A DNA stretch of 64,000 bases from Terriglobia bacterium (GTDB taxonomy: Bacteria > Acidobacteriota > Terriglobia > Acidiferrales > UBA7541), in assembly GCA_020073705.1 (NCBI GenBank), contig JAIQES010000021.1, positions 1 through 64,000 of the forward strand. The letters are read 5' to 3'. Positions 55,009 through 62,149 of the stretch are shown piece by piece (the stretch's first letter is position 1; the number at the start of each line of letters is the position of its first letter). Below the pieces are notes generated by a model. It did not search any database. It was not told the DNA's origin and worked only from the letters and a program-made list of their open reading frames with translations. Both the position numbers and the translations under genes were made by a program.

Positions 55009-56288
55009 CGTGATGATCCGGCGGGAAGAACAGCCACGTCGTCCACCCACACCGTGCCGTTGAGTCTGTTATCAAGGCGCGCGCTGGGCAGCCGCCGAAG
55101 CAGGATCTGAATCAGGTGCGTCTGCGGACCGGTCGTGAACTCGACCTCCTCCAGCGTCCATGGTTCGGTGCCCTTTTCATTTGGAGTCAGGACATCCAGA
55201 TCCTGCGGCCGGCGCGGATCGCGAATCTCAAACCTCATGCCGCTATCAGTCGAAATTTGATCCGTGCGGAGGAAACCTCGGAAGCGATACCGCGTGCCCG
55301 GCGCAACGAGCACTATTTGATAAAGATGCTCGTAGGAAAGATTCTGCGTCCCATCGAAAACGATCCGCGCCGAGCGTGTACCAGAGTGTTTTTCACTGGT
55401 GTCGAAATCGAAGTCGGCGCCTGGGATGTCCTGTTGACGCCAGCCGAAGCCGCCACCGGAAAGATCTCTCTCGAATCGCCCATCAAAGACCAGTGAACCT
55501 CCCTCCGATGCGGGCGAGGAAACTTTTTCGGCTGCCGTCGCCTCGCGCCAAACCGAACCGGCCTCTTCGAAGCGATCCTGATTGACCAGCATGTTGGTAA
55601 ACGCAAACAGTTTCCTCCAGTCGATGGAGGGCTTTTGCGCGATCAGGTGATTCCACACGGCAAGAGCTGCCGTACCCTCTTGCGCCTGGACCAGAAAGGA
55701 GAGCGCCTCCCAATCTCCCGCGGGTGTGTTCGGCAAGACTTTATCGAGCAGCACACGCACGTCGGGATCGCTGTGCCAGGAACGCGACACCGCAAGAGGA
55801 AGCAGTTTTGGGTCCACCACGACTGCCCGGTGAATTTCCGCATAGGCTTCCGGCAATCGCTGCTGCCGGAGAAGGAAATTCCCATACTTCCAGGAGACTT
55901 CCGCTGAAATCGGATAATTCTCCTGGGCCGCGCGATAGTATTTTTCCGCCTCTATGTCGTTTCCGGACATCTCGAGCGCGCTCGCCAGATCGAGTTTGTA
56001 GAAAGCAGATCGGGGATTGAGTTGCACGGCACGCCGGTAATAGGAAATGGCCAGCGGGAGATCGGCATGGTCGAAATCAAGATGGCGGTAACGTCCCAGG
56101 CGGTACCAATTCTCCGCGTTTGCCGGTTCGATCTTGGAGGCGCGGGACCAATCGTCCGGTTTCGAAGATGCGCCGTAGTGGCTGGCCCGCTCGTGGTTCA
56201 CGGCTGCATAGATAAGCCAGACCGCGACTGCCGTCGTGAGGGCAATCACAGCCCAACGCCGGGTGGGATTGGCGAATGGTTCAGGCAT
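55005..56288 (-). CDS. Membrane-anchored TPR protein with C-terminal beta domain
   Basis: A 427-residue protein with one membrane segment (residues about 12-30). Residues 50-200 are tetratricopeptide repeats ('NWYRLGRYRHLDFDHADLPL', 'SAFYKLDLASALEMSGNDIE'), used for protein contacts. The last 170 residues, from about 'GGSLVFDGRFERDLSGGGFG', are beta-rich and resemble carbohydrate-binding modules ('HSGTRSARIVFDG'). Such proteins often accompany O-antigen ligase-like genes in Acidobacteriota and may hold glycan intermediates. Translation is coupled to the next gene. Confidence 0.75.
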   Translation of the reverse strand: MPEPFANPTRRWAVIALTTAVAVWLIYAAVNHERASHYGASSKPDDWSRASKIEPANAENWYRLGRYRHLDFDHADLPLAISYYRRAVQLNPRSAFYKLDLASALEMSGNDIEAEKYYRAAQENYPISAEVSWKYGNFLLRQQRLPEAYAEIHRAVVVDPKLLPLAVSRSWHSDPDVRVLLDKVLPNTPAGDWEALSFLVQAQEGTAALAVWNHLIAQKPSIDWRKLFAFTNMLVNQDRFEEAGSVWREATAAEKVSSPASEGGSLVFDGRFERDLSGGGFGWRQQDIPGADFDFDTSEKHSGTRSARIVFDGTQNLSYEHLYQIVLVAPGTRYRFRGFLRTDQISTDSGMRFEIRDPRRPQDLDVLTPNEKGTEPWTLEEVEFTTGPQTHLIQILLRRLPSARLDNRLNGTVWVDDVAVLPAGSSR

Positions 56289-56459
56289 CCGCAGGTAATC
56301 TGCTACGACTGCCTATCCGTACGCAACTGAAAAGCGGGAAAAACTGCCTCAGGTCGCGCATCCGGCAACAGGGGATGCAGGCGCGAGGAGAAGGAATCAC
56401 TCGCCGCGGCTGATCGAAGACGGCATTTCCCAATCCGGCAGGTCATTTGGAGGCAAGAC

Positions 56460-58190
56460 TCAGGACCCATCCTTTTGCAAATTACCGGCCGAACGCACCG
56501 CGTATCCCCGCGTTGCATCGTTCGTTGACGGTTCCTTGATCCTCCAGAGGTAGAGAGACGTCCGGATTCCATTGGGGAACACATCTTCCTCAAATTGCTC
56601 CGGAGGCCAGCCATAGATTCGGAAATTTCGCGAAACGATTCGCGCGCCCGGTTGAAGTTCGGAACGCAGCCGCTCCCGCAGCTTCAAATTTGCATCCGCG
56701 CTTAGATACATTGTGACGACCGTTGCCTCGGAAATATCCACGCTCTTGGCATCCTGCTGGAGAAACCGCACCAGGCTCTCGACTCCATGCCGCCGGGCAT
56801 TCGCTTGAGCCTCGGCAATCCGCTCGGGGTTGATGTCCACCCCCACGGCACAGATGCCGTATCTCTCCGCTGCCGTTACGACAATCCTTCCGTCACCACA
56901 TCCCAGGTCATAAAGCACATCGCCCGGCTGGACGCCCGCAAACTGAAGCATGTGGTCAACGACTTCTTGAGGTGTCGGATCATATATGGCAAGGTCCGGC
57001 TTAAGCCGCCGCCGAAGACCCCAGCCGTACTCCCGCAGCAGCCTCCAAGGACGCACAAGCACATAAAGGGGAGCCAGCGCCCTGGGCAGGCGGACGCTCT
57101 CGCGATCGCGCTCTGTAGGGCTCATGGCAAGCCGCACCAAATGCTGCATCCCAGGCCCGATTCGATCCCGCGACCGCAGCCGGAATACGGCGCGGGGCAA
57201 TACCCCGGGGCTTGCATCGGAGTTCCCCTGAAACTGTTCGCGCACTTTGTTCGCGAGCCAGCGAACGCTGGAGTCCCGCTGAGCCTTTTCCAAGACGGAC
57301 TGCGGCAGCGATGCCCCCAGCAGATCGTGCGCCAGATAAAGTCCCAACAAGAGCACGCGCGTGGACTTCATTTCCGCGGCGATCTGCATGGCCAGCGCCC
57401 AGTCCACCGGCTGCGCCGTGATGAGTTCGGCCACATCGGCGATCCACGCCAGGCGATCCCAGAAATGTTTTGTGCCGTGAACGCACAACATCACCAGCGT
57501 GTCTTCGATTGAAAACGTGCGCATCTTCCGCCCGGCGATTTCGACGGTGATCAATCGGCGTCTGATTTCGTCGAAGTCCAACGGAGTGGGGAAATACCGA
57601 AGTGTGCGCTCCGTGTGCAGTTCAATTTGAGCGCGCGTAGCTTCCCGGAAGAAACCGTACTGACCGGGCGCGGGACCGCTCCGGCCCGCCTGCCGCTCTT
57701 GCAATCCAAATTCAGCGCGAAAACCGGCGGATTCCAGCAGAGCCGTTGCGCGCGGAATGTGTTCCTGTTCCAAAACAAAATCCAGATCAATGAACGTCCG
57801 CTGCGTAAGGTTCTGATAGGCGAGCCAGCTCAGGATGGGCCCTTTATAAGGAATCAACAGGCACTGTTCGCGCTCGAAGATTTTGTGGATACGCAAGAGC
57901 TCGGAGAGAAGAAGCAAAGCCAATCCCGATGCTTCCCGCGCGCGCTCCCGCAAACTTTCCAGCCAAATAGGCGGCACGAGTTCTTCTCCGGCGAGGCTCA
58001 GATTTTCATAAAGGAACGGCGCAACGTGGTGCTGGAACGCAGCCGCCACGACGCCGGACCAGTTCAATCTGCCGCGGAGAAGTGCGCGGATGCGTTCGGC
58101 AGCCGTTTCATCCGGACGTTTACGAGCAGCGCATAAAATCAACTCTAGTTCCGGACTTAATCCTTCCCTCCACTTTGGATTCACGCTCAT
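56460..58190 (-). CDS. Nucleotidyltransferase-like domain fused to SAM methyltransferase
   Basis: From the ATG at 58190, 576 residues. The first about 390 match the NTP_transf_5 type seen in RiPP and exosortase-linked clusters: K116-G ('LIPYKGPILSWLAY'), D135-x-D137 ('FIDLDFVLE') and 'CVHGTKHFWDRLAWIADVAE'. Relatives are thought to move nucleotides or phosphates onto small proteins. The last 160 residues are a methyltransferase with 'GDVLYDLGCGDGRIVVTAAE' and 'CAVGVDINPERIAEAQ'. This fusion is uncommon. It lies 163 bases after the radical SAM gene in the same direction; a frame open to 58340 is less likely as start. Confidence 0.8.
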   Translation of the reverse strand: MSVNPKWREGLSPELELILCAARKRPDETAAERIRALLRGRLNWSGVVAAAFQHHVAPFLYENLSLAGEELVPPIWLESLRERAREASGLALLLLSELLRIHKIFEREQCLLIPYKGPILSWLAYQNLTQRTFIDLDFVLEQEHIPRATALLESAGFRAEFGLQERQAGRSGPAPGQYGFFREATRAQIELHTERTLRYFPTPLDFDEIRRRLITVEIAGRKMRTFSIEDTLVMLCVHGTKHFWDRLAWIADVAELITAQPVDWALAMQIAAEMKSTRVLLLGLYLAHDLLGASLPQSVLEKAQRDSSVRWLANKVREQFQGNSDASPGVLPRAVFRLRSRDRIGPGMQHLVRLAMSPTERDRESVRLPRALAPLYVLVRPWRLLREYGWGLRRRLKPDLAIYDPTPQEVVDHMLQFAGVQPGDVLYDLGCGDGRIVVTAAERYGICAVGVDINPERIAEAQANARRHGVESLVRFLQQDAKSVDISEATVVTMYLSADANLKLRERLRSELQPGARIVSRNFRIYGWPPEQFEEDVFPNGIRTSLYLWRIKEPSTNDATRGYAVRSAGNLQKDGS

Positions 58191-58353
58191 CGCGACACTT
58201 ATTCTGGCAGGATTCCGGATTGTCAGAGGAGGAAAAATAGGCGCGTGTGCCGAAATCTGCCGGCAACGATAGGCAAGCAATCGGCGCCAGGCCGTGACGA
58301 GGGCGGAAACGCCGCGTCTTTTTGGGAGGGTCTGACCCAAGTGGGTTGAAAAA

Positions 58354-59508
58354 TCAGGCGCCCAGCGCGCTGCTTTCGGTCACTCGGGCGGTTAAATTCT
58401 GCGCGGCGTGTTGCAAACCCTGAATTTGGACCAACTGCAAACGCTGCGGCTGCGGGGACGCTTTCCTGGCTTCGAGGTACTCCGATGAAATCCCGGTCTT
58501 CGCGTAAGACTTCTCGCAGTCCTGATAAGAGGGTCCGCGCATGTCTCCTTCCAGGTATGCAAGCCCCGGGCAACGCGTGCAGGTCGCGCCATGGGCGCAC
58601 TGGGAGCAGGTTGGCATGTCACGCAATTTGATCGACCGGACCTCTTTGAGCTGGGGAGAATCGCGCCAAATGTCGGCAAACTTCATGCGCCGCACGTTGC
58701 CGCTGGGAAGAGGAAACTGCACGCACGGATAAACATCCCCATAAGGAGAAACATAACAAGCCGTGTGGCCCGCGCTGCATGGCACAGCGTCCAGGGCCTC
58801 CGCATCCGGACCTTGCGGAGGTGCGCAAAACTCCTCCGCATTACCGGTGAGGGCTTCGTTCTGAAATACCTCCCTTAATGCGGCCTCGTCGACGTTCAAA
58901 CCAAGTATGGACCGGTCACCATCCATCATGGGTGTGATCGTAGGGTCGATGATGAACTGCGCGCCCAGTTCGGCGGCCAACGCCTTCACGCCGTGATAAT
59001 CGTGGACGTTTTGTACCATCAGCACATTGGCCATGATGACGTGTATGCCGTGCGCCCGTAACCGGCGTATGGCTTCGATCGACTGCGCGAGCGATCCTGG
59101 CAGCTTGGTAATGGCGTCGTGAACCTCGGGGCGATGCGAATAGATACTGACCTGCACCGATTCCACGCCCAGGGAGACGATGCGGTCTGCTTCCTTCTTC
59201 CGTATCAAGATCCCATTGGTCTTGAGCTTGATGCAGAAGGTCCGCGCGCGGGCGTACTCCAGAATCTCGAAGAAATCCCGGCGCATCATGATTTCGCCGC
59301 CGCTGATGGTCAGATAGAAAACGCCGGCATCGGCCATCTGGTCAAGAAGGTCTTTGATTTCCGCCGTGGTCATCTCGCCGTGATCGTGGTGATCGAGATA
59401 GCAATGGACACAGCGCTCGTTGCAGCGATAGGTCAGGTCTAGTTGCACACTGAGCGGAATGCCCCTCTGGAGCGCCTTGCCGACCATTTCTTCGACTAGA
59501 CTACTCAT
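58354..59508 (-). CDS. Radical SAM/SPASM peptide-modifying enzyme
   Basis: From the ATG at 59508, overlapping the PqqD stop (ATGA), 384 residues. The SAM cluster is C29-x3-C33-x2-C36 ('LTYRCNERCVHCYLDHH'). The SPASM part holds C244, C251, C262, C301, C304, C310, C313 and C331, enough for two auxiliary iron-sulfur clusters. This is the plan of PqqE- and sactionine-type enzymes, which modify peptide side chains. Coupling to a PqqD-like gene supports a peptide substrate; the short peptide at 61296-61469 is the candidate. The reaction type cannot be told from the sequence. Confidence 0.9.
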   Translation of the reverse strand: MSSLVEEMVGKALQRGIPLSVQLDLTYRCNERCVHCYLDHHDHGEMTTAEIKDLLDQMADAGVFYLTISGGEIMMRRDFFEILEYARARTFCIKLKTNGILIRKKEADRIVSLGVESVQVSIYSHRPEVHDAITKLPGSLAQSIEAIRRLRAHGIHVIMANVLMVQNVHDYHGVKALAAELGAQFIIDPTITPMMDGDRSILGLNVDEAALREVFQNEALTGNAEEFCAPPQGPDAEALDAVPCSAGHTACYVSPYGDVYPCVQFPLPSGNVRRMKFADIWRDSPQLKEVRSIKLRDMPTCSQCAHGATCTRCPGLAYLEGDMRGPSYQDCEKSYAKTGISSEYLEARKASPQPQRLQLVQIQGLQHAAQNLTARVTESSALGA

Positions 59509-59825
59509 GGCGTCTCCCTTGGCAAACTGGCGGGCTGGGCAATCGGCTTGTCGGAAAGCAGCAGGAGGCCATGCTTGGCCAGTTGTTCGACGAGGACTTC
59601 CGCATCCTTCAAGGCCACTTCCGGCGTGATGTCGTATTGCGCGCAAACCTTCTTCGTGACAATTTCCTCGAGCGGAGTCGCGCCGTCCGCCGCTTCCCAG
59701 ATGACCGTGGCTACCTCGTCCAACGTAAATAGGGTGGAGTCGGTGGCGGACATGACCATCGTTTCATCGCCCAGCACGCGCGAGGCGATCGCCGTGCTTC
59801 GAGCCACATAGCGCTTTTCGCTCAT
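59505..59825 (-). CDS. PqqD-like peptide-binding protein (RiPP recognition element)
   Basis: A 106-residue protein with the PqqD fold pattern: 'RYVARSTAIASRVLGDETMV', 'TLFTLDEVATVIWEAADG' and 'ALKDAEVLVEQLAKHGLLLL'. PqqD-like proteins bind the leader of a precursor peptide and hand it to the modifying enzyme. The start at 59825 overlaps the stop of the kinase gene (ATGA), and its own stop overlaps the radical SAM start (ATGA). This tight packing suggests a fixed ratio of the three proteins. Confidence 0.9.
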   Translation of the reverse strand: MSEKRYVARSTAIASRVLGDETMVMSATDSTLFTLDEVATVIWEAADGATPLEEIVTKKVCAQYDITPEVALKDAEVLVEQLAKHGLLLLSDKPIAQPASLPRETP

Positions 59826-60625
59826 ACAATCAGCTCCCACACGCGCGAATCCGGCACAAACGTCAGCCGCCGCACGGGCACCCGGCTGACAAAATCGCAG
59901 GCCGCGTCGAAGACCAGCTTCACGAACTCAGCATCCCGCGCAAAGAAAAGAATATTCCCAAGCAGGCCGCGGACGGCATCGGTCCCGGCGACAGGCTCGA
60001 TCTTATTCTCCGAACCTTTGGCGAGCAGGTACAAAGCCTCGATGGGCGCGCGCAGGTTTTCTCCAGCGTGGGCCAGTTCGCCGAAAAATGGCGTGCCTAC
60101 CGCAAAATATCGGTCATCCTGCCGCGTCACATAGGAAATCTCGTCGGTAAGCAAGGTGGCGTCTGGAGGAGCCAGTCTTGCCATCGTGGTCTTCCCGGCG
60201 CCGGAGACGCCGGGAAACAGGAATGCCCGGCCGTTCCGTATGGCGCTCGAAGCGTGCACCAGGAAACCACCCTTCCGGGCGAGCAGAAGCGTGTGCACGA
60301 TGCGCAGCACGGAATCGAGCGAGTAAGGGTTGCTGGTTTGCTGGATGCGCCCGCGCGACGCCGACGGATTCCATTCGGCGCGGAAATCTCCGCGCTCCAT
60401 CAGCCAGCGGCCGGAATCCCATGTCACTCGAACATCTTCGTCCCTGGGTTCGGCGCCCGGCGGTGCCAGCTCAATGTCAAATTCGAAGCCGGTGTCGTTC
60501 GAGGAACTCACGTAACCCGCGTAGCGTTCGATAATCAGGCGAATGAAGGCAGGGTCGTCGCAACGCAACCGTATGGGCAGGCCGCCGATCTCGACCACCA
60601 CATCGGAGCGCTGCGCTGCCGCCAT
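59822..60625 (-). CDS. HPr kinase-related protein (HprK-like)
   Basis: A 267-residue protein starting at ATG 60625, in a T-G-A-T-G overlap with the protease stop; the ATG at 60637 is an alternative. The C-terminal two thirds form a kinase core: 'GGFLVHASSAIRNGRAFLF', a P-loop G-V-S-G-A-G-K-T-T (about 139-147) and the acidic D-E of 'LLTDEISYV'. HprK-related kinases of this short form are found next to PqqD-like genes, and the lasso-peptide kinase PadeK of the same family phosphorylates a C-terminal serine. No HPr gene is nearby. Confidence 0.85.
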   Translation of the reverse strand: MAAAQRSDVVVEIGGLPIRLRCDDPAFIRLIIERYAGYVSSSNDTGFEFDIELAPPGAEPRDEDVRVTWDSGRWLMERGDFRAEWNPSASRGRIQQTSNPYSLDSVLRIVHTLLLARKGGFLVHASSAIRNGRAFLFPGVSGAGKTTMARLAPPDATLLTDEISYVTRQDDRYFAVGTPFFGELAHAGENLRAPIEALYLLAKGSENKIEPVAGTDAVRGLLGNILFFARDAEFVKLVFDAACDFVSRVPVRRLTFVPDSRVWELIV

Positions 60626-61275
60626 CACACCTGGCATTCGAGTGCCCTCTCAGGATGTCCAACAGCCCTTTCGGTGTCATTCCGAGGAACGGAGCGACGA
60701 GGAATCTCTCTGCCCTGTTGGTGTGACAGAGAAAAGCCTTCTGAGAGATTCCTCGCTGCGTTCGGAATGACAGTCAATGGATCGCTGTTCGATGAACGGT
60801 TCGAACGGAATCTTCCCCAAAGCGCAGCCAGCCGCACGTACGCATACGTCGCGTAATCGGAAGTCTGTAGAAGACGGACAATCACTCGTTTCCGTCCACT
60901 CGGCTGGGCGATAGATTCGATCCGCCGGTTGCCGCGCTCGACGGAAATCACGCGTCCGAGGAACTCGGAAGACGAAACCGGGGGATCGTTGTGGCATAGC
61001 CGGTCGCCGCGCGTGATCAGGCACACATGGTCGAGACGTTCCGCGCTGCGCACCACTCTGTGGACGAACAATCGCCCCTTCTGCGAGAAAAGCACGATTT
61101 CTCCAGGAGAAATTTCGCGCAGGCCGGCGCGTCGGATGGAAATCAGATCACCTGGAAGGATAGACGGCGCCATGCTGGTGCCGAAAACACGAAGGCGCAC
61201 TTCGCCGAATGTGCGGACAACTTCGCCCGCAAGGCCATTCGCCAGTGCCGCCGGCACATTCCCTCTTCCATTCAT
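60625..61275 (-). CDS. Signal peptidase I/S24-like serine protease
   Basis: From the ATG at 61275, 216 residues. 'VRLRVFGTSMAPSILPGDL' places the nucleophile at Ser34; 'GEIVLFSQKGRLFVHRVV' places His72, as in the Ser-His (archaeal/SipW-type) signal peptidases rather than Ser-Lys; 'LITRGDRLCHNDPP' is box E. No membrane segment is visible, so the protein is probably soluble, unlike true signal peptidases. It may remove the peptide's leader. Residues 169-200 are encoded by a dispersed palindromic repeat and are not part of the fold. TTG 61323 is an unlikely longer start because it overlaps the precursor. Confidence 0.82.
   Translation of the reverse strand: MNGRGNVPAALANGLAGEVVRTFGEVRLRVFGTSMAPSILPGDLISIRRAGLREISPGEIVLFSQKGRLFVHRVVRSAERLDHVCLITRGDRLCHNDPPVSSSEFLGRVISVERGNRRIESIAQPSGRKRVIVRLLQTSDYATYAYVRLAALWGRFRSNRSSNSDPLTVIPNAARNLSEGFSLSHQQGREIPRRSVPRNDTERAVGHPERALECQV
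60676..60771. repeat. Palindromic dispersed repeat inside the protease gene
   Basis: The two ends are imperfect inverted copies: GTCATTCCGAGGAACGGAGC at the left and the complement of its pattern, GCTGCGTTCGGAATGACAG, at the right, with GGAATCTCTC and GAGAGATTCC inside. When translated, copies give phrases such as P-N-A-A-R-N-L or H-S-E-R-S-E-E, which are known junk phrases in many Acidobacteriota genomes. Here it lies in frame at the 3' end of the protease gene. Only one copy is in this window. Confidence 0.85.
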
Positions 61276-61295
61276 AGGCGCGCGTCCGCCGAGGG

Positions 61296-61469
61296 CTAGG
61301 AAGCTTTCCTGTTGTTGTGGCAACTTTCCTGTGTAGAGAAAACCTTACCGCACGCCAGCGCCGATACTTCGAAGACAGGTTCGAACCGGAACGATGGCGC
61401 CTTGTACACCTTCTTGGGCGTAACCGCCGCTCCGGGCGTCTTGTCTCTCGATGATTTGTCGATGTTCAA
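61296..61469 (-). CDS. Candidate RiPP precursor peptide, 57 residues
   Basis: A short frame read by hand, starting at TTG 61469 and ending with TAG at 61296-61298. The TTG overlaps the TGA of the upstream frame (TTGA at 61469-61466), and GAAGGGGGG lies just upstream. The peptide has a basic N-terminal half, the motif Y22-x-x-P25, an aromatic stretch 'SFRFEPVFEVSALACGK' (26-42), Cys40, Cys50 and a C-terminal serine ('RKAS'). Y-x-x-P leaders are bound by PqqD-like domains in lasso-peptide systems. The protease, kinase, PqqD-like and radical SAM genes follow directly in the same direction. No homologue is known to me; its role is inferred from context. Confidence 0.72.
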   Translation of the reverse strand: MNIDKSSRDKTPGAAVTPKKVYKAPSFRFEPVFEVSALACGKVFSTQESCHNNRKAS

Positions 61470-61758
61470 GTAATCTGCCCCCCTTCTTCTGCCACTTTAG
61501 TGCCGATTGCTGCACGTAACGCACGTTCCCCCGAGAGCTGGAACTGCTGCATCAAATTCTTGGGGGGAGAGAAACCAGATGCCGGTGGCTCCAATCGGTC
61601 GTCAGGTGGACCGGCCGGTTTTCCGGGGCCTTGCCGTCCCATCCCTTGAGATCATGTCCTCGGTCGCCCTGTCCCTGCGCGAGTGTCCCGCGCGGCGCGA
61701 TTGCGCGGCCAAGTAGAATTTGGGTCAGCCTGATGCGCCAAGAACTGTTCGGTTTCAT
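61466..61758 (-). pseudogene. Small gene with a probable one-base frameshift, about 97 codons
   Basis: The ATG at 61758 follows GTGAGGACG at good spacing. The frame reads 'MKPNSSWRIRLTQILLG', later 'GKAPENRPVHLTTDWSHRHL', and stops early at 61552. Adding one T in the TTT run at 61574-61572 restores a frame that continues 'FSPPKNLMQQFQLSGERALR' to a TGA at 61466, exactly overlapping the precursor's TTG start. So the gene is either a fresh pseudogene or carries a sequencing error. The phrase D-W-S-x-x-H-x-x-F-S-x-P reminds me of small Acidobacteriota proteins of unknown role. It heads the RiPP-like operon. Confidence 0.6.
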
Positions 61759-62149
61759 TTTCGTCCTCACCGAATAGGTTTACGGCAAAGTCTTATTAGA
61801 ACAATTTAATCCACGCCGATTCATTTGGGCCCAGGCCGCTACACCCTCAGAAGTTTTTGCGCTGCTGTCAAGGCCGGGAAATCCAATCTCACGCAAAACC
61901 GATTTCCCATGCGACGAAAGCGTCCACACGTCCCAGTAATAACCTCAAAGAGTGTAGGGGGCCGGGCAAGAAGTTTCAACACCCAAAAGGCACTAGGTTC
62001 CAATCTCACACTCCCAAATGATCCAATACTCACAGTGTTTCGCTCCGGCACACATACGCACTTCGCCATGCTCAAATTTCGGCAGGGCCTTGCCACCGCG
62101 CCAGAGTAGGTCTTGCTCCGGCGCGCTGGCCGCGATATAACGGCTCGAC
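61759..62149. other. Divergent promoter region without a supported gene
   Basis: These 391 bases separate the minus-strand RiPP-like operon from the plus-strand transporter pair. They are relatively A+T-rich near 61780-61820 (for example TTAAATTGTTCTAATAAGAC on the minus strand), where the operon's promoter should lie, but no consensus pair stands out. Frames present on both strands lack coding character and ribosome binding sites. Confidence 0.4.

Noticed and set aside
56303..56443. A 47-codon minus-strand frame between the TPR and nucleotidyltransferase genes as a second peptide gene
   Set aside because: It has no ribosome binding site, no leader-type motif, and the text lacks coding character.
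14739..61469. A lasso-peptide cluster made of AsnB, the transglutaminase-like protein, PqqD-like protein and kinase
   Set aside because: AsnB and transglutaminase-like genes lie about 40 kb away in the glycan locus, and the AsnB copies have intact glutaminase nucleophiles, unlike cyclases dedicated to lasso peptides. A radical SAM enzyme is central here instead.
61507..61716. A plus-strand frame of 69 codons, with an internal ATG behind a GGGGGGAGAG site
   Set aside because: It overlaps the frameshifted minus-strand gene, which has better coding logic and the operon's direction; no motif is seen in the plus-strand product.
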